This document shows, in pieces, positions 7,106 to 16,015 of a stretch of DNA of 64,000 bases. Position numbers and translations under genes: made by a program. The stretch lies in the NCBI GenBank assembly GCA_965199685.1, contig OZ241323.1:2604001-2668000 (forward strand), in the 5' to 3' direction. The notes beneath the pieces were generated by a model that saw only the letters and a list, made by a program, of their open reading frames with translations, searched no databases and was not told the DNA's origin. Every line of letters starts with the position of its first letter. The first letter of the stretch is position 1. Origin of the DNA: SP5GCR1 sp965199685 (GTDB lineage: Bacteria > Pseudomonadota > Gammaproteobacteria > Poriferisulfidales > Oxydemutatoraceae).

Positions 7106-7531
7106 TTGGAAGGTTGGGAATATCTTTTTGCAGTGATGTTTTTTGCGACCCCATACTACTTTTTAATGATAATTTTTCCTGAACAAACATTATTTCATGC
7201 GTTCCTAAAATTATTTCTCTCTTTTTTTATTCTCTCTCCTGCATTAGGTTTTTTGGCTGCTAAGATCAGAGCCCACGAGCCCTTTGGGCTTAATACTCTA
7301 ACACATAGCACATTCCATGATTGTTGTTTTTCGTGGTATCGGAAACTTGTATTTGTTACATTAAGCAACCGCAAAGTGTATGTTGGGCTATTGGTTGATT
7401 ACACAAAAGCTGCAAGAATTGAACCCACGATTAAAATAGTGCCTATTTTTAGCGGATATAGAGATGAGCGTGGGAAAGTCCACTGGACTGACAGATATCC
7501 GGTATTCAGTAAAGAATATCTGGAAGAATAA
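7106..7531 (+). CDS. Unknown membrane protein, possibly 5'-truncated
   Basis: Up to 141 residues. The frame is open from about 7070 but has no ATG before the TTG at 7106; the first ATG is at 7136. Two hydrophobic segments are seen (LFAVMFFATPYYFLMIIF and FLKLFLSFFILSPALGFLAA), followed by a soluble C-terminal part of about 80 residues with a small beta-barrel look (KLVFVTLSNRKVYVGLLVDY). This two-helix plus SH3-like layout recalls DUF6338-type membrane proteins, only tentatively. The reading upstream (QYYQLEGWEYLF) looks coding, and a terminal repeat of the MITE family sits just before it (6978-6996), so the true N-terminus may have been lost to insertion or frameshift. Confidence 0.45.
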   Translation: MEGWEYLFAVMFFATPYYFLMIIFPEQTLFHAFLKLFLSFFILSPALGFLAAKIRAHEPFGLNTLTHSTFHDCCFSWYRKLVFVTLSNRKVYVGLLVDYTKAARIEPTIKIVPIFSGYRDERGKVHWTDRYPVFSKEYLEE

Positions 7532-7654
7532 CCAGGACTTATTATGCCTTATGACCAAATAATAAATTTTTCTCTATGGAGTCATTCCAAAGCGTACAAA
7601 GGCGCGCCTCAGATTAACAAAGAAGGTGATCAAACTACAGAGAAGAATTAGAAT

Positions 7655-7871
7655 GGGGCTGTTGAAAAATAGAACCGCTGTTTGTTGCAACGGCAACAAG
7701 TGGCGTGACTTTGTACGAAATCTAAATATTGTGGTCACTAGGAACACTACGTATATCAAAATCAACTGGTGTGACATTGTGCAGAACCACCACAACCACC
7801 CCGTCAGGCTTCGCCTGCCACCCCTCCACAGGAGGGGAATGTACTAATGCAGACGCTTTTTCAACAGCCCG
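7655..7871. mobile_element. MITE-like element, copy 3
   Basis: Ends are GGGGCTGTTGAAAAATAG and GCTTTTTCAACAGCCCG, about 217 bp apart. The right flank is ATGTTAGCCCTCCC, the palindrome-centre target, but the left flank (GAAT) does not match it, so the element is probably a recombinant or has lost its left target copy. The interior holds a mismatched hairpin cassette (7668-7710), a segment with GATTTCGTAC-type sequence shared with 35970-36000, and the CAGGC/GCCTG and CCCCTCC/GGAGGGG stems. Confidence 0.65.
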
Positions 7872-7979
7872 ATGTTAGCCCTCCCCTACAGGTGGTTATC
7901 GTTAATTTAGTGGCGCGTGGCGGTTGAGTTTTTACAATGGCAGTACTTTTTCAACAGCCCCACATTACTACTTGGTGCT

Positions 7980-7985
7980 TATAAT
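7980..7985 (+). promoter_or_regulatory. Candidate -10 box for the soe operon
   Basis: A perfect TATAAT lies 52 bases upstream of the chosen soeA start, just downstream of the last MITE terminus. No good -35 hexamer is visible at normal spacing, so an activator-dependent promoter is possible. Confidence 0.35.
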
Positions 7986-8036
7986 AGAAATATATCGCCT
8001 TGCTTTAATCTCTACTAATGGGTAAAATTCAATGCT

Positions 8037-10997
8037 TTGGATAATCATTTGAGTGGAGAGCAATCATTGCCCGATAAAGTAATTGCAGGCGATACCGCCG
8101 AAGATGGCAACTTACCTTGTTTTGAAGATCACGCTAAACAACAGATAAAGCATACAACTTGCTATATGTGTGCCTGCCGTTGCGGGATTAAGGTGACGTT
8201 GGAAGATAACAAAATTCGTTTTATACAAGGCACCCGTGAACATCCGGTGAACCGTGGTGTGTTATGTGCTAAAGGCAATGCTGGCATCATGAAGCAGTGC
8301 TCACCTGCCAAGCTCAAAAAGCCCATGCTACGCAAATCAACTGCAGACCGAGGTAGCGGAGAGTTTGAAGAAATTAGTTGGCAGAAGGCACTTGATATTC
8401 TGACTGAGCGGCTTGATAAAATTAGGAAGAGCGATCCTAAAAAGCTCGCTTATTTCACTGGTCGCGATCAAATGCAGGCACTAACTGGATTATGGGCGCA
8501 GCAGTTCGGAACAATCAACTGGGCAGCCCATGGTGGTTTCTGCTCAGTCAATATGGCCGCCGGCGGTTTGTATACGATGGGATATTCGTTTTGGGAATTC
8601 GGTGAACCGGACTGGGATCGCACCAAGTATTTCATGCTTTGGGGAGTTGCCGAAGACCATGCCTCCAACCCGATTAAAATTGGTCTAGAGAAACTCAAGC
8701 GACGAGGGAGCAAGTTTGTTGCCATCAATCCAGTGCGCACCGGTTATCAAGCCATTGCCGATGAGTGGGTTCCTATCATCCCCGGTAGCGATGCGATGCT
8801 AGCCTTATCTATGGTGCATGTGCTATTGAAAAATGAGTTATTTGACTGGGAATTTTTAGTTCGTTATACTAATGCGCCTTATTTGCTAATCAATAATCCG
8901 GGTGCTTCCAACGATGGTTTGGTTTATCGCAATGCCAAAGGCAAACCATATATATGGGACCTAAAAACAGAAAGTGTTGCGGAGGCGGCACTGCGCGGCA
9001 CACAGCCTGCGTTGTTCGGCGAATATCAGAGCGAAGAAGGCATTAAATTGAAAACCGTATTCACAACACTCGCCGAACAGTATCTTGACGAAAAATATGC
9101 CCCCGAACACGCCGCCGCCGTTTGTGGTGTCAGTGCCGACACGATAGAGCGTTTGGCACTTGAAATGGCGCATATCGCTTTCCAAGAGACCATAGAAGTG
9201 CCATGCCAATGGGTTGATAGTGCGGGAAGAAAACATGATAGCTTTATCGGGCGGCCGGTATCTATGCATGCGATGCGCGGTATTTCGGCGCACTCCAATG
9301 GCTTCCAAACTTGCCGAGCGATTCACCTGTTGCAAATTTTACTCGGTGCTATAGATTGCCCCGGTGCACATCGGGCTAAGCCACCCTATCCTAAGCATAT
9401 TCCCCCGCCGATCAAACCCGCACAGCAAAGCAAAGCCGGCGAGGCTCTCCCCGCACCTCCGTTGGGGTTCCCTACTTGTCCTGAGGACTTGGTCATTGAT
9501 GACCAGGGGCAGCCTTTGCGCATAGATAAAGCCTATTCATGGGAGGCACCTTTGGCCAACCACGGGTTGATGCACACCGTGATAACGAATGCTGCCAATG
9601 GCGATCCCTATACGATAGATACTCTGATGCTGTTTATGGCAAATATGAGTTGGAATTCAACGATGAATGTGGCCAAGATACAAGACATGTTGAAGGCCAA
9701 AGATGCCGATGGAGAATATAAAATCCCGTTTTTGGTCGTTATAGATGCCTTTAACTCGGAGATGGTGCAATTTGCCGATTTGGTTCTACCCGACACGACC
9801 TATTTGGAACGCTACGACACCATATCTCTGTTGGATAGACCAATTTCAGATCCCGATGCCATTTGCGACTCTATACGCGCCCCGGTACTAGAACCAGATC
9901 GCGACGCAAGACCCTGGCAAGAAGTCATGGTTGAACTGGCATCCCGATTAAAATTCCCGGCATTCCTAAACAAGGACGGCAGTGCCAAATATAAAGACTA
10001 CAAAGATTTTATAGTCAACTTTGAGAAAGCACCGGGGATTGGTTTTCTAGCGGGCTGGCGTGGGGCGGACGGAAGCAAACACTTGCGAGGCGAGCCCAAC
10101 CCCCAACAATGGGAAAACTACATTGAAAACAAATGTTTTCTGCATTATGAGTTGCCCGAAAACATGCGCTTTTACCGCTTTGCGAACAAAGACTATCTGG
10201 AGTTTGCAAAAGAGGCTGGCTTTAACGGAAGCTCTGAACCCGTTGTGATAGAGCTTTATTCGGAGACTTTGCAAAAATTCCGTTTGGCGGCGATGGGTTT
10301 ATACGACGGACCACAACCGCCACAGCAAAAGGATCGGGAGCGCATCAAAACCTTCTGCGCTCCTCTGCCTTCACACTACATTCCACTGGAGCAAACACCC
10401 CAGGTGCACGACAGTCGCGATTATCCTTTTTATGCGATTACTCAACGACCGATGATGATGTACCACTCGTGGGATTCACAAAACCCATGGCTTAGGCAAA
10501 TCATTGCAAGAAACTTTCTTTATATGAACCGCAAGCGTGCCGAACAGATGAGTATTGAAGATTTGTCGTGGGTGTGGGTGGAATCGCGCAACGCTAAAAT
10601 TCGTGTGCAGATAAAATTGATGGAAGGCATCCAAGAAAATACCGTATGGACGTGGAATGCCATAGGCAAGGCGCGTGGCACATGGGGATTATCCGAAGAT
10701 GCCAACGAAGCCAACGAAGGATTTTTGTTGAACCATTTGATAGATGAATTATTGCCCAAGGATTTGTATGACCGTCCGGTCTCTAATTCCGACCCTATAA
10801 CCGGGCAAGCGGCATGGTACGATTTATGTGTCAAAATCAGTCCTGCAAACGGAAGCGGCGACGGTGTGCAGCCGCTCTATGAACCGCAGATAAAACCAAC
10901 ACAGCAGGGTGCAGGCACTTCGTTGCGTTACCAATCGCATAAGGCGGTGCACTTAAAACGTTCTTTCAAAGACATCATAACCAGAGGATTCAAATGA
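8037..10997 (+). CDS. soeA: Molybdopterin oxidoreductase, SoeA-like sulfite dehydrogenase catalytic subunit
   Basis: 986 residues from a TTG start; there is no in-frame ATG or GTG upstream after the stop at 8016. It belongs to the DMSO-reductase superfamily. The N-terminal [4Fe-4S] motif is C42-x2-C45-x3-C49-x27-C77. The Mo-bis-MGD region follows (YFTGRDQMQA, AAHGGFCSVN with Cys169 as candidate Mo ligand, AINPVRTGYQAIADEW). There is no Tat signal, as expected for the cytoplasm-facing SoeABC enzyme that oxidises sulfite to sulfate and feeds electrons to the quinone pool. It overlaps soeB by 4 bases (ATGA). Close relatives include polysulfide/thiosulfate reductases, but the absence of a Tat signal and the gene order argue for SoeA. 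Confidence 0.78.
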   Translation: MDNHLSGEQSLPDKVIAGDTAEDGNLPCFEDHAKQQIKHTTCYMCACRCGIKVTLEDNKIRFIQGTREHPVNRGVLCAKGNAGIMKQCSPAKLKKPMLRKSTADRGSGEFEEISWQKALDILTERLDKIRKSDPKKLAYFTGRDQMQALTGLWAQQFGTINWAAHGGFCSVNMAAGGLYTMGYSFWEFGEPDWDRTKYFMLWGVAEDHASNPIKIGLEKLKRRGSKFVAINPVRTGYQAIADEWVPIIPGSDAMLALSMVHVLLKNELFDWEFLVRYTNAPYLLINNPGASNDGLVYRNAKGKPYIWDLKTESVAEAALRGTQPALFGEYQSEEGIKLKTVFTTLAEQYLDEKYAPEHAAAVCGVSADTIERLALEMAHIAFQETIEVPCQWVDSAGRKHDSFIGRPVSMHAMRGISAHSNGFQTCRAIHLLQILLGAIDCPGAHRAKPPYPKHIPPPIKPAQQSKAGEALPAPPLGFPTCPEDLVIDDQGQPLRIDKAYSWEAPLANHGLMHTVITNAANGDPYTIDTLMLFMANMSWNSTMNVAKIQDMLKAKDADGEYKIPFLVVIDAFNSEMVQFADLVLPDTTYLERYDTISLLDRPISDPDAICDSIRAPVLEPDRDARPWQEVMVELASRLKFPAFLNKDGSAKYKDYKDFIVNFEKAPGIGFLAGWRGADGSKHLRGEPNPQQWENYIENKCFLHYELPENMRFYRFANKDYLEFAKEAGFNGSSEPVVIELYSETLQKFRLAAMGLYDGPQPPQQKDRERIKTFCAPLPSHYIPLEQTPQVHDSRDYPFYAITQRPMMMYHSWDSQNPWLRQIIARNFLYMNRKRAEQMSIEDLSWVWVESRNAKIRVQIKLMEGIQENTVWTWNAIGKARGTWGLSEDANEANEGFLLNHLIDELLPKDLYDRPVSNSDPITGQAAWYDLCVKISPANGSGDGVQPLYEPQIKPTQQGAGTSLRYQSHKAVHLKRSFKDIITRGFK

Positions 10998-11707
10998 AGT
11001 TAGGATTAGTAATAGATTTAGATACCTGCGTAGGTTGCAATGCGTGCGCGGTGGCTTGCAAACAATGGAACACTTCGGGTATGACCGGGCCACTCACCGA
11101 CTATAACCCTTACGGTAAAGACCCTTCTGGTGTATGGTTCAATCGTATCCGAAATTACGAGGTGGGCGATTATCCGGATAGTAAAACAATACATTTTCCG
11201 ATGTCGTGTATGCACTGCGAGGATGCCGATTGTGTCACAGTCTGTCCTACCGGGGCATCTTATAAACGTCCCGAAGATGGCATTGTATTGGTAGACCAAG
11301 AGAAATGTATGGGCTGCAATTACTGTGCGTGGGCATGTCCTTACGGCGCACGGGAGTTGGACCGGGAAGATGGTGTTATGAAAAAATGCACTCTTTGCAT
11401 AGATCGTATATACGATGAGGCATTACCTGAGGAGGAAAGACAACCTGCTTGTGTCCTAACATGTCCTACCCACGCTCGCTTTTTTGGAGATTTTGACGAC
11501 CCCGACTCGGAGGTATCCAAAATGACGCGCCAACGCGGCGGGTCACAACTAATGCCGGAGCTCGGCTATAACCCGGTTAACAAATACTTACCGCCACGCG
11601 AAGTTAAACCCACACCACAGTATCCAAAAGTAACCTCACGAAATGGTGATAGCAGAGGATTAGTCGGCAAAGTCAAAGACTGGGTCAACCGAGCGATAGA
11701 CTACTAA
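10994..11707 (+). CDS. soeB: Four-cluster ferredoxin subunit, SoeB-like
   Basis: 237 residues, DmsB/PsrB type. Sixteen cysteines fall into four cluster motifs: CVGCNACAVACK near residue 14, CMHCEDADCVTVCP near 75, CMGCNYCAWACP near 103, and CTLCIDR with CVLTCP near 130-155. It relays electrons from the molybdenum subunit to the membrane anchor. It is translationally coupled to soeA and 13 bases ahead of soeC. The C-terminal 60 residues are polar and proline-rich, a common extension in this subunit class. Confidence 0.85.
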   Translation: MKLGLVIDLDTCVGCNACAVACKQWNTSGMTGPLTDYNPYGKDPSGVWFNRIRNYEVGDYPDSKTIHFPMSCMHCEDADCVTVCPTGASYKRPEDGIVLVDQEKCMGCNYCAWACPYGARELDREDGVMKKCTLCIDRIYDEALPEEERQPACVLTCPTHARFFGDFDDPDSEVSKMTRQRGGSQLMPELGYNPVNKYLPPREVKPTPQYPKVTSRNGDSRGLVGKVKDWVNRAIDY

Positions 11708-11720
11708 TCTTAAATCTGCG

Positions 11721-12659
11721 ATGCAACCCGCTCTATCGATTATATTTTTCACCACCGCCTCTGGTGCGGGATTCGGTTTATTCATGGTACTCTCGGCTTA
11801 TACCCTATTCAATAAGCCCAACGCTACGCTATTTGTGACCCTGTGCGTGGTCGGTTTTATATTGATCATCTTGGGTTTGTTTTCGTCTACCTTGCATTTG
11901 GCAAACCCTAAAAATGCGTGGCGGGCATTTAGCCGTTTCAAAACATCGTGGTTGGCACGAGAAGCCGTGATAGCCGTCGCGTTCTTCCCTGTTGCCTTAC
12001 TTTGGATAGCCGCATGGTGGCTGGGTATTGCCGAGCAATCGTATGCCTTATGGGTGGTCGCTTCTCTATCAACTCTGGGTTTGGCATTGGCTACGGTTTT
12101 TTCAACGGCAATGATATATGCCTGCCTGAAAACCATACCACAATGGCACACTGCAATGACACCAATGAATTATATTTTTTTGGCACTGACCACAGGTAGC
12201 CTTTTGATACTTGCGATATTGGAAGCGACTGGCACGTATTCTTTAGTTGTTTTAATCCTTGCGCTGACTTTTATCGTGATGTCTGCCATCTCAAAACTTA
12301 TTTATTACGCATGGATTGGTATTCCCAAAGGTTCCACGATTGCAACTGCAACCGGATTCACACGCGAGCCGGTGCGATTGCTTGATGTAGGGCATACCTC
12401 TGGCACCTTTTTAACCGACGAGTTCGGCTATAAGATAACGAAAAACAAGAGTTTGTTGCTACGCACTTCGGTTTTTATGCTGGCATTCGTACTGCCGGCA
12501 TTGTTATTGATTAGTACAATGACAAAGGTATCTATCGCACCTCCTCTGATGCTTATAGGATTCTTGTCTTCCTTTTTAGGTGTATTGATAGAACGCTGGT
12601 TATTTTTCTCGGAAGCTCGGCATGTCGTAAATCTATATCACGGCACCACCAAGGTTTAG
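11721..12659 (+). CDS. soeC: DmsC-type membrane anchor, SoeC-like
   Basis: 312 residues with about eight hydrophobic transmembrane segments, the first at ALSIIFFTTASGAGFGLFMV. Features typical of DmsC anchors are visible: SSTLHLANPKNAWRAFSRFKTSWLAREA in the second-third helix region, a histidine (HLANP) in position to contribute to quinone chemistry, and a basic cytoplasmic loop. It anchors SoeAB to the cytoplasmic face of the inner membrane and passes electrons to quinone. The product completes a three-subunit enzyme encoded in one operon. Confidence 0.85.
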   Translation: MQPALSIIFFTTASGAGFGLFMVLSAYTLFNKPNATLFVTLCVVGFILIILGLFSSTLHLANPKNAWRAFSRFKTSWLAREAVIAVAFFPVALLWIAAWWLGIAEQSYALWVVASLSTLGLALATVFSTAMIYACLKTIPQWHTAMTPMNYIFLALTTGSLLILAILEATGTYSLVVLILALTFIVMSAISKLIYYAWIGIPKGSTIATATGFTREPVRLLDVGHTSGTFLTDEFGYKITKNKSLLLRTSVFMLAFVLPALLLISTMTKVSIAPPLMLIGFLSSFLGVLIERWLFFSEARHVVNLYHGTTKV

Positions 12660-12674
12660 GACTATTCGATCGGC

Positions 12675-12899
12675 ATGCCGTATTTCATCTATAAGATAGA
12701 TAAACAAGCAAATAGTATAGAGCAGTTAGATAGCTTTGTCTCTTTTAAGGAAGCAAAGACCAAAGTTCGCGAAATACGGGCGAGCTTAGAAGACGATGCA
12801 ATTATTGCAAAAATTATTTTTGCTGACAATCAAGAAGAAGCCGAGGCTAGACTCAAAGAAAAGCGTACGCCGCCGATACTCAAAGAGTGGGAAAAATAG
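12675..12899 (+). CDS. Small conserved protein at the end of the soe operon
   Basis: 74 residues, soluble, alpha/beta in character: MPYFIYKIDK as a first strand, a charged helix (SFKEAKTKVREIRASL), IAKIIFADN, then an acidic helix and a proline-containing end. It starts 15 bases after soeC, so it is almost certainly in the same transcript. I recall similar proteins of this size in sulfur-oxidising and related proteobacteria, but no function is established. A maturation or assembly role for the molybdoenzyme is conceivable but is inference only. Repeat sequence begins right at its stop codon, at 12900. Confidence 0.7.
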   Translation: MPYFIYKIDKQANSIEQLDSFVSFKEAKTKVREIRASLEDDAIIAKIIFADNQEEAEARLKEKRTPPILKEWEK

Positions 12900-13243
12900 A
12901 ACCACCACTTGTTGCAGTAGCACAAACGGCGTGACGTTGTGCAGAACCATAACATGCGAGGTAACGCAGACATTACAAAATGCAATAACCACCACTTGTT
13001 GCAGTAGCACAAGTGGTGTGACTTTGTGCAGAGCCTCAACGTAGGTATGTAGGTCGGACAAGCTAAGGCTTGTCCTACATGGTGGGTACGAAAAAAACCA
13101 CCCTATGAAAAGGTTTTACATTTTGTATATATGCTAGGGTTCTGCACAATGTCACGCCGATTGAGCCAGTAGGTCAATCGGCATTTCAATTGTCTGCCCC
13201 TGCGGTTCATGGAATGCTTTTTCGACAGCCTCATTTCTATTTA
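12900..13243. repeat. Intergenic repeat cluster after the soe operon
   Basis: No gene is seen. Two hairpin cassettes in inverse orientation lie at about 12899-12950 (mixed stem ACTTGT/ACAAAC) and 12986-13034 (ACTTGT/ACAAGT). A perfect GGACAAGC-TAAG-GCTTGTCC palindrome lies near 13053-13073, and a third cassette (GATTGA/TCAATC) at 13138-13185. A degraded terminus (CTTTTTCGACAGCCTC) ends the cluster at about 13210-13225. The soe genes and the ABC gene converge on this region, so these stems could also act as bidirectional terminators; no clean T-run follows them. Confidence 0.7.
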
Positions 13244-15157
13244 TCAAGCAACCGAGGGAATTTCTTCTTTTTTCTTTTTCTTTGTTTGCCTTTCACCTAG
13301 AGCAAATAGCCTAAATAATTCACAAGTCTCGCATAGTGTTTCATAATCACCTTCTGCAGCTATTTTTTTATCGTCTAAAACATAAATCTTATCGCACTGT
13401 TTAAGTGATTGCACCCGATGTGTCACGATGACAAGCGTTTTCTTACCTCGCATGACAGAAATTTTCTCCATGATCTCAGCCTCAGTTGCTGCATCGATAG
13501 CACGGGTAGCTTCATCTAGAAATAATACTGGACGATCTTGATAAATTGCTCTAGCAAGCACTACACGCTGTGCTTGTCCTCCGGAAATTTTCGTTCCTTT
13601 CATACCGACTGGGGTGTCTAAACCTTCAGGTAATTGCTCAATTACTTGATCCAGCATAGACAGCTCAAGTGCTCTATTCAAGCGTTCCTTATCTATCTCT
13701 TCTTCTTCCAAACCTAAGGTTACATTGTATAAAATAGTTTCCGATATGATATGAGGTCTTTGGATTACATAGTTAATTTGCTGACGCCAGTTCCTACGGT
13801 CAGACACTCCCAATTCCTGCTCATCTATTAATATACTACCTCGAGTAGGTATAAGAAGGCCGGCAAACAGATCAAGAATAGTACTTTTCCCTGAACCATT
13901 CCTTCCTACTAATCCTACGAATTGACCTTGTTTTATCTTGAAATTTATGTCTTCTAGTATAAATGGAAGTTCCTTCTTTTCCTTCTTTTCCTCTTGTTGT
14001 ACTAATGCTACGGCTTCGTAATCTTGCTCTTCATCATCTTGTTTATTTTCGTGTCGGAAATATATGTTCTTAAATTCTATGTCTTCTTCGCATACTATCG
14101 TATCATCTGTAAAATTTGACTTTGGCTTATGGTACCTCAACAAAGTTTTGTAGTGTAGCTGAAGCACCAAGAGTTTCTGATAAACTGTCGAACTGTCACC
14201 GATTATTTGTTGCGCGTGCCCAGTTACTCTTGATGCTAGTAGCATAAAAATCATCACAAAACCTGCTAATTCCTGTTTGGGTAACGAGTATATAGCCAAT
14301 CCAATACCTACAGCGAGTCCTAAATATCGCATAATTATCTGTACGATACCCAGCATGCCTTGAAGTCTCTCCTTCAGTTCTTGTTGATCCTGTTTCTGTA
14401 CTTGGCTTTGCAGATAACGATCGAAAAAGAAACGTTCTCTGCCCATCAATTTGATTTCCTTAATGGCACCCATACTATCACCTAATGCTCGTGAGCCTTT
14501 GCTTATATCTAAAGCAGCTTGATTAATTAAAAGATTCATTTTAGGTTGAATGACAAAGGCAAATAGAGAAATAGAAATAACGATAACTGTTACACTGGCA
14601 ATTCCGGATAAGGGATATATATAAATCAAAATAAAAGCCAATAAGAAAAACATACTGGTATTAAAAAAAATTAAAATTGCACTATTCAATACATCTGCCA
14701 AAGCACCACATCCAGAGTCTATTTTAGATATAGGATTAGTGTAGCTAAATATATCCGCTTCAAGGTAATTATTAAACAGTTTATTTGCCAATATCGTAGT
14801 TTGTTTGTTCACAAAATTAACTGTGTATTTTTTTATATATCTAGTTATCAAAGCTTGAGTACCGAATAGCAATAATGCAGCTACTGCAACAGAAACTATC
14901 AATGTAGTCGTGTCTGTGGTTGCTATCAGATTATCCAGGTAATTTGCAAAGTCTTCTGGAAGCAATCTTTTCATCCTCCCGGGCAAACCGTCGCTTTGTT
15001 TGTTAGGTCGGGCTATTACTCGTATAAGAGGCATAATAAGCATTAGGGGTATTATCTGAAATAATCCAGAGAATACGAGTGCCCCCGAAAGAGAACCTAT
15101 CTTAAGTATGACACGCCGTCCTAATAACTGTATGGTTTGAATAATTACCTGTATCAA
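13244..15157 (-). CDS. ABC exporter, fused membrane and ATPase domains (MsbA/PglK-like)
   Basis: 637 residues. The N-terminal half has about six transmembrane segments (for example SGALVFSGLFQIIPLMLIMP, TLIVSVAVAALLLFG and ILIFFNTSMFFLLAFILIYI). The C-terminal half is a complete nucleotide-binding domain: Walker A VGRNGSGKST near 417, signature SGGQAQR near 522, Walker B VLFLDEA near 542 and a switch histidine in VTHR. The D-loop reads TRAID instead of the usual TSALD. An acidic, Lys/Glu-rich insert (DDEEQDYEAVALVQQEEKKEKKE) precedes the ATPase. Homodimeric exporters of this type move lipids, lipid-linked oligosaccharides or peptides; the cargo is unknown. It is not adjacent to other transport genes. 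Confidence 0.82.
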   Translation of the reverse strand: MIQVIIQTIQLLGRRVILKIGSLSGALVFSGLFQIIPLMLIMPLIRVIARPNKQSDGLPGRMKRLLPEDFANYLDNLIATTDTTTLIVSVAVAALLLFGTQALITRYIKKYTVNFVNKQTTILANKLFNNYLEADIFSYTNPISKIDSGCGALADVLNSAILIFFNTSMFFLLAFILIYIYPLSGIASVTVIVISISLFAFVIQPKMNLLINQAALDISKGSRALGDSMGAIKEIKLMGRERFFFDRYLQSQVQKQDQQELKERLQGMLGIVQIIMRYLGLAVGIGLAIYSLPKQELAGFVMIFMLLASRVTGHAQQIIGDSSTVYQKLLVLQLHYKTLLRYHKPKSNFTDDTIVCEEDIEFKNIYFRHENKQDDEEQDYEAVALVQQEEKKEKKELPFILEDINFKIKQGQFVGLVGRNGSGKSTILDLFAGLLIPTRGSILIDEQELGVSDRRNWRQQINYVIQRPHIISETILYNVTLGLEEEEIDKERLNRALELSMLDQVIEQLPEGLDTPVGMKGTKISGGQAQRVVLARAIYQDRPVLFLDEATRAIDAATEAEIMEKISVMRGKKTLVIVTHRVQSLKQCDKIYVLDDKKIAAEGDYETLCETCELFRLFALGERQTKKKKKEEIPSVA

Positions 15158-15334
15158 AATGAATCCCTCGTTCTATAACAATTTTGTTAACCGTCTATTT
15201 TACTACAACCGATGGTTTTAAGGGTTTACACTGTCTGAATAATTGGCAATTATATACCTATTTCAACAGTTCCGAATAACCGCCTTCCCTACGGGTGGTT
15301 TACGTAAACTAAATGGTAAACGCGTTTATCAGTT
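15158..15334. repeat. Short spacer with MITE remnant
   Basis: 177 bases between two minus-strand genes. A degraded terminus TATTTCAACAGTTCC lies at about 15260-15274, followed by ACCGCCTTCCCTACGGGTGG, a decayed version of the arm that elsewhere reads ACCACCTGTAGGGGAGGG in the opposite orientation. Bases 15158-15255 precede the ABC gene start and are A/T-rich; they may hold its promoter. Confidence 0.5.
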
Positions 15335-16015
15335 CTAAATCTGTGTCCACATTCTAAACAGATTCGTGTATAGCCATTCTAGTTCTTTGCTGTCTTGAGA
15401 GTCGAGTGCTTTAGCTTTTATATGGTTTTGCACTTTGCCGAGTCTATATATCAGTTCGCGGTGTAGGGGGTTGGGTATTAGGCTTTGCACCCAAGTGACG
15501 GCAACTAGACGACGACCGCTTTTAATGGGTTCAACTCGATGGATAGTTGTTGCGGTGTATAGCACAGCATCCCCGGCAGGATATTTGGCGGTATGCGTGT
15601 GGTCATCTTCCAGTGTTCCGATGAGCAGTTCGCCGCCTTCGTATTCGCTCGGGTGATTTAGAAAAATAGTTATTGCGATATCGGAACGATATAGATGCGG
15701 TACTTGTCCCATCACTGGGTTATCGGTATGATCACCATAATAATCTCCTTCGCGATACGCAGCATAGTAAGGTTCGGCAATTTTATGCGGCAGCGCGATC
15801 GCTTGATACTCGGGATGGTTAATTAGTTTGGGCATAACGATTGCATTGAGTTTTTCTAGGGTAGCATCGGCGTTTGAAACCTCCTGGTTATGTTTATTCG
15901 AGCGGGCATGTTTGCCTGCAGACAGGCGACCGTCTACGAAGCGAGCTTGCCTGAGCAGTTCGTTAATCTCGGCTAAATCGTCGGCAGAGAGTAGTGCGTT
16001 TATTCGGTACATCAT
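15335..16015 (-). CDS. PKHD-type Fe(II)/2-oxoglutarate hydroxylase (PiuC/YbiX family)
   Basis: 226 residues, the normal family length. The iron ligands are H96 and D98 in GDHTDNP and H159 in TIHRVEP; Arg168/169 (SGRRLVAVTWVQS) is the 2-oxoglutarate contact. YEGGELLI and the C-terminal helix pair are also typical. Family members are often iron-regulated and linked to siderophore uptake, though their substrate is unclear. The ATG overlaps the stop of the SPOR gene by 4 bases (ATGA), so it is translationally coupled to argS and SPOR. No Fur box is evident, as expected for an internal operon gene. Confidence 0.88.
   Translation of the reverse strand: MMYRINALLSADDLAEINELLRQARFVDGRLSAGKHARSNKHNQEVSNADATLEKLNAIVMPKLINHPEYQAIALPHKIAEPYYAAYREGDYYGDHTDNPVMGQVPHLYRSDIAITIFLNHPSEYEGGELLIGTLEDDHTHTAKYPAGDAVLYTATTIHRVEPIKSGRRLVAVTWVQSLIPNPLHRELIYRLGKVQNHIKAKALDSQDSKELEWLYTNLFRMWTQI

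Larger units (their letters stand above)
7532..8036. repeat. Intergenic MITE-like cluster upstream of soeA
   Basis: No gene is seen. It contains the element at 7655-7871, then an arm reading ATGTTAGCCCTCCCCTACAG and onward to the end TACTTTTTCAACAGCCCC (7945-7961), followed by the same CACATTACTACTT sequence seen after the terminus at 6978-6996. Bases 7972-8036 appear unique and hold the likely soeA promoter. Confidence 0.75.
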
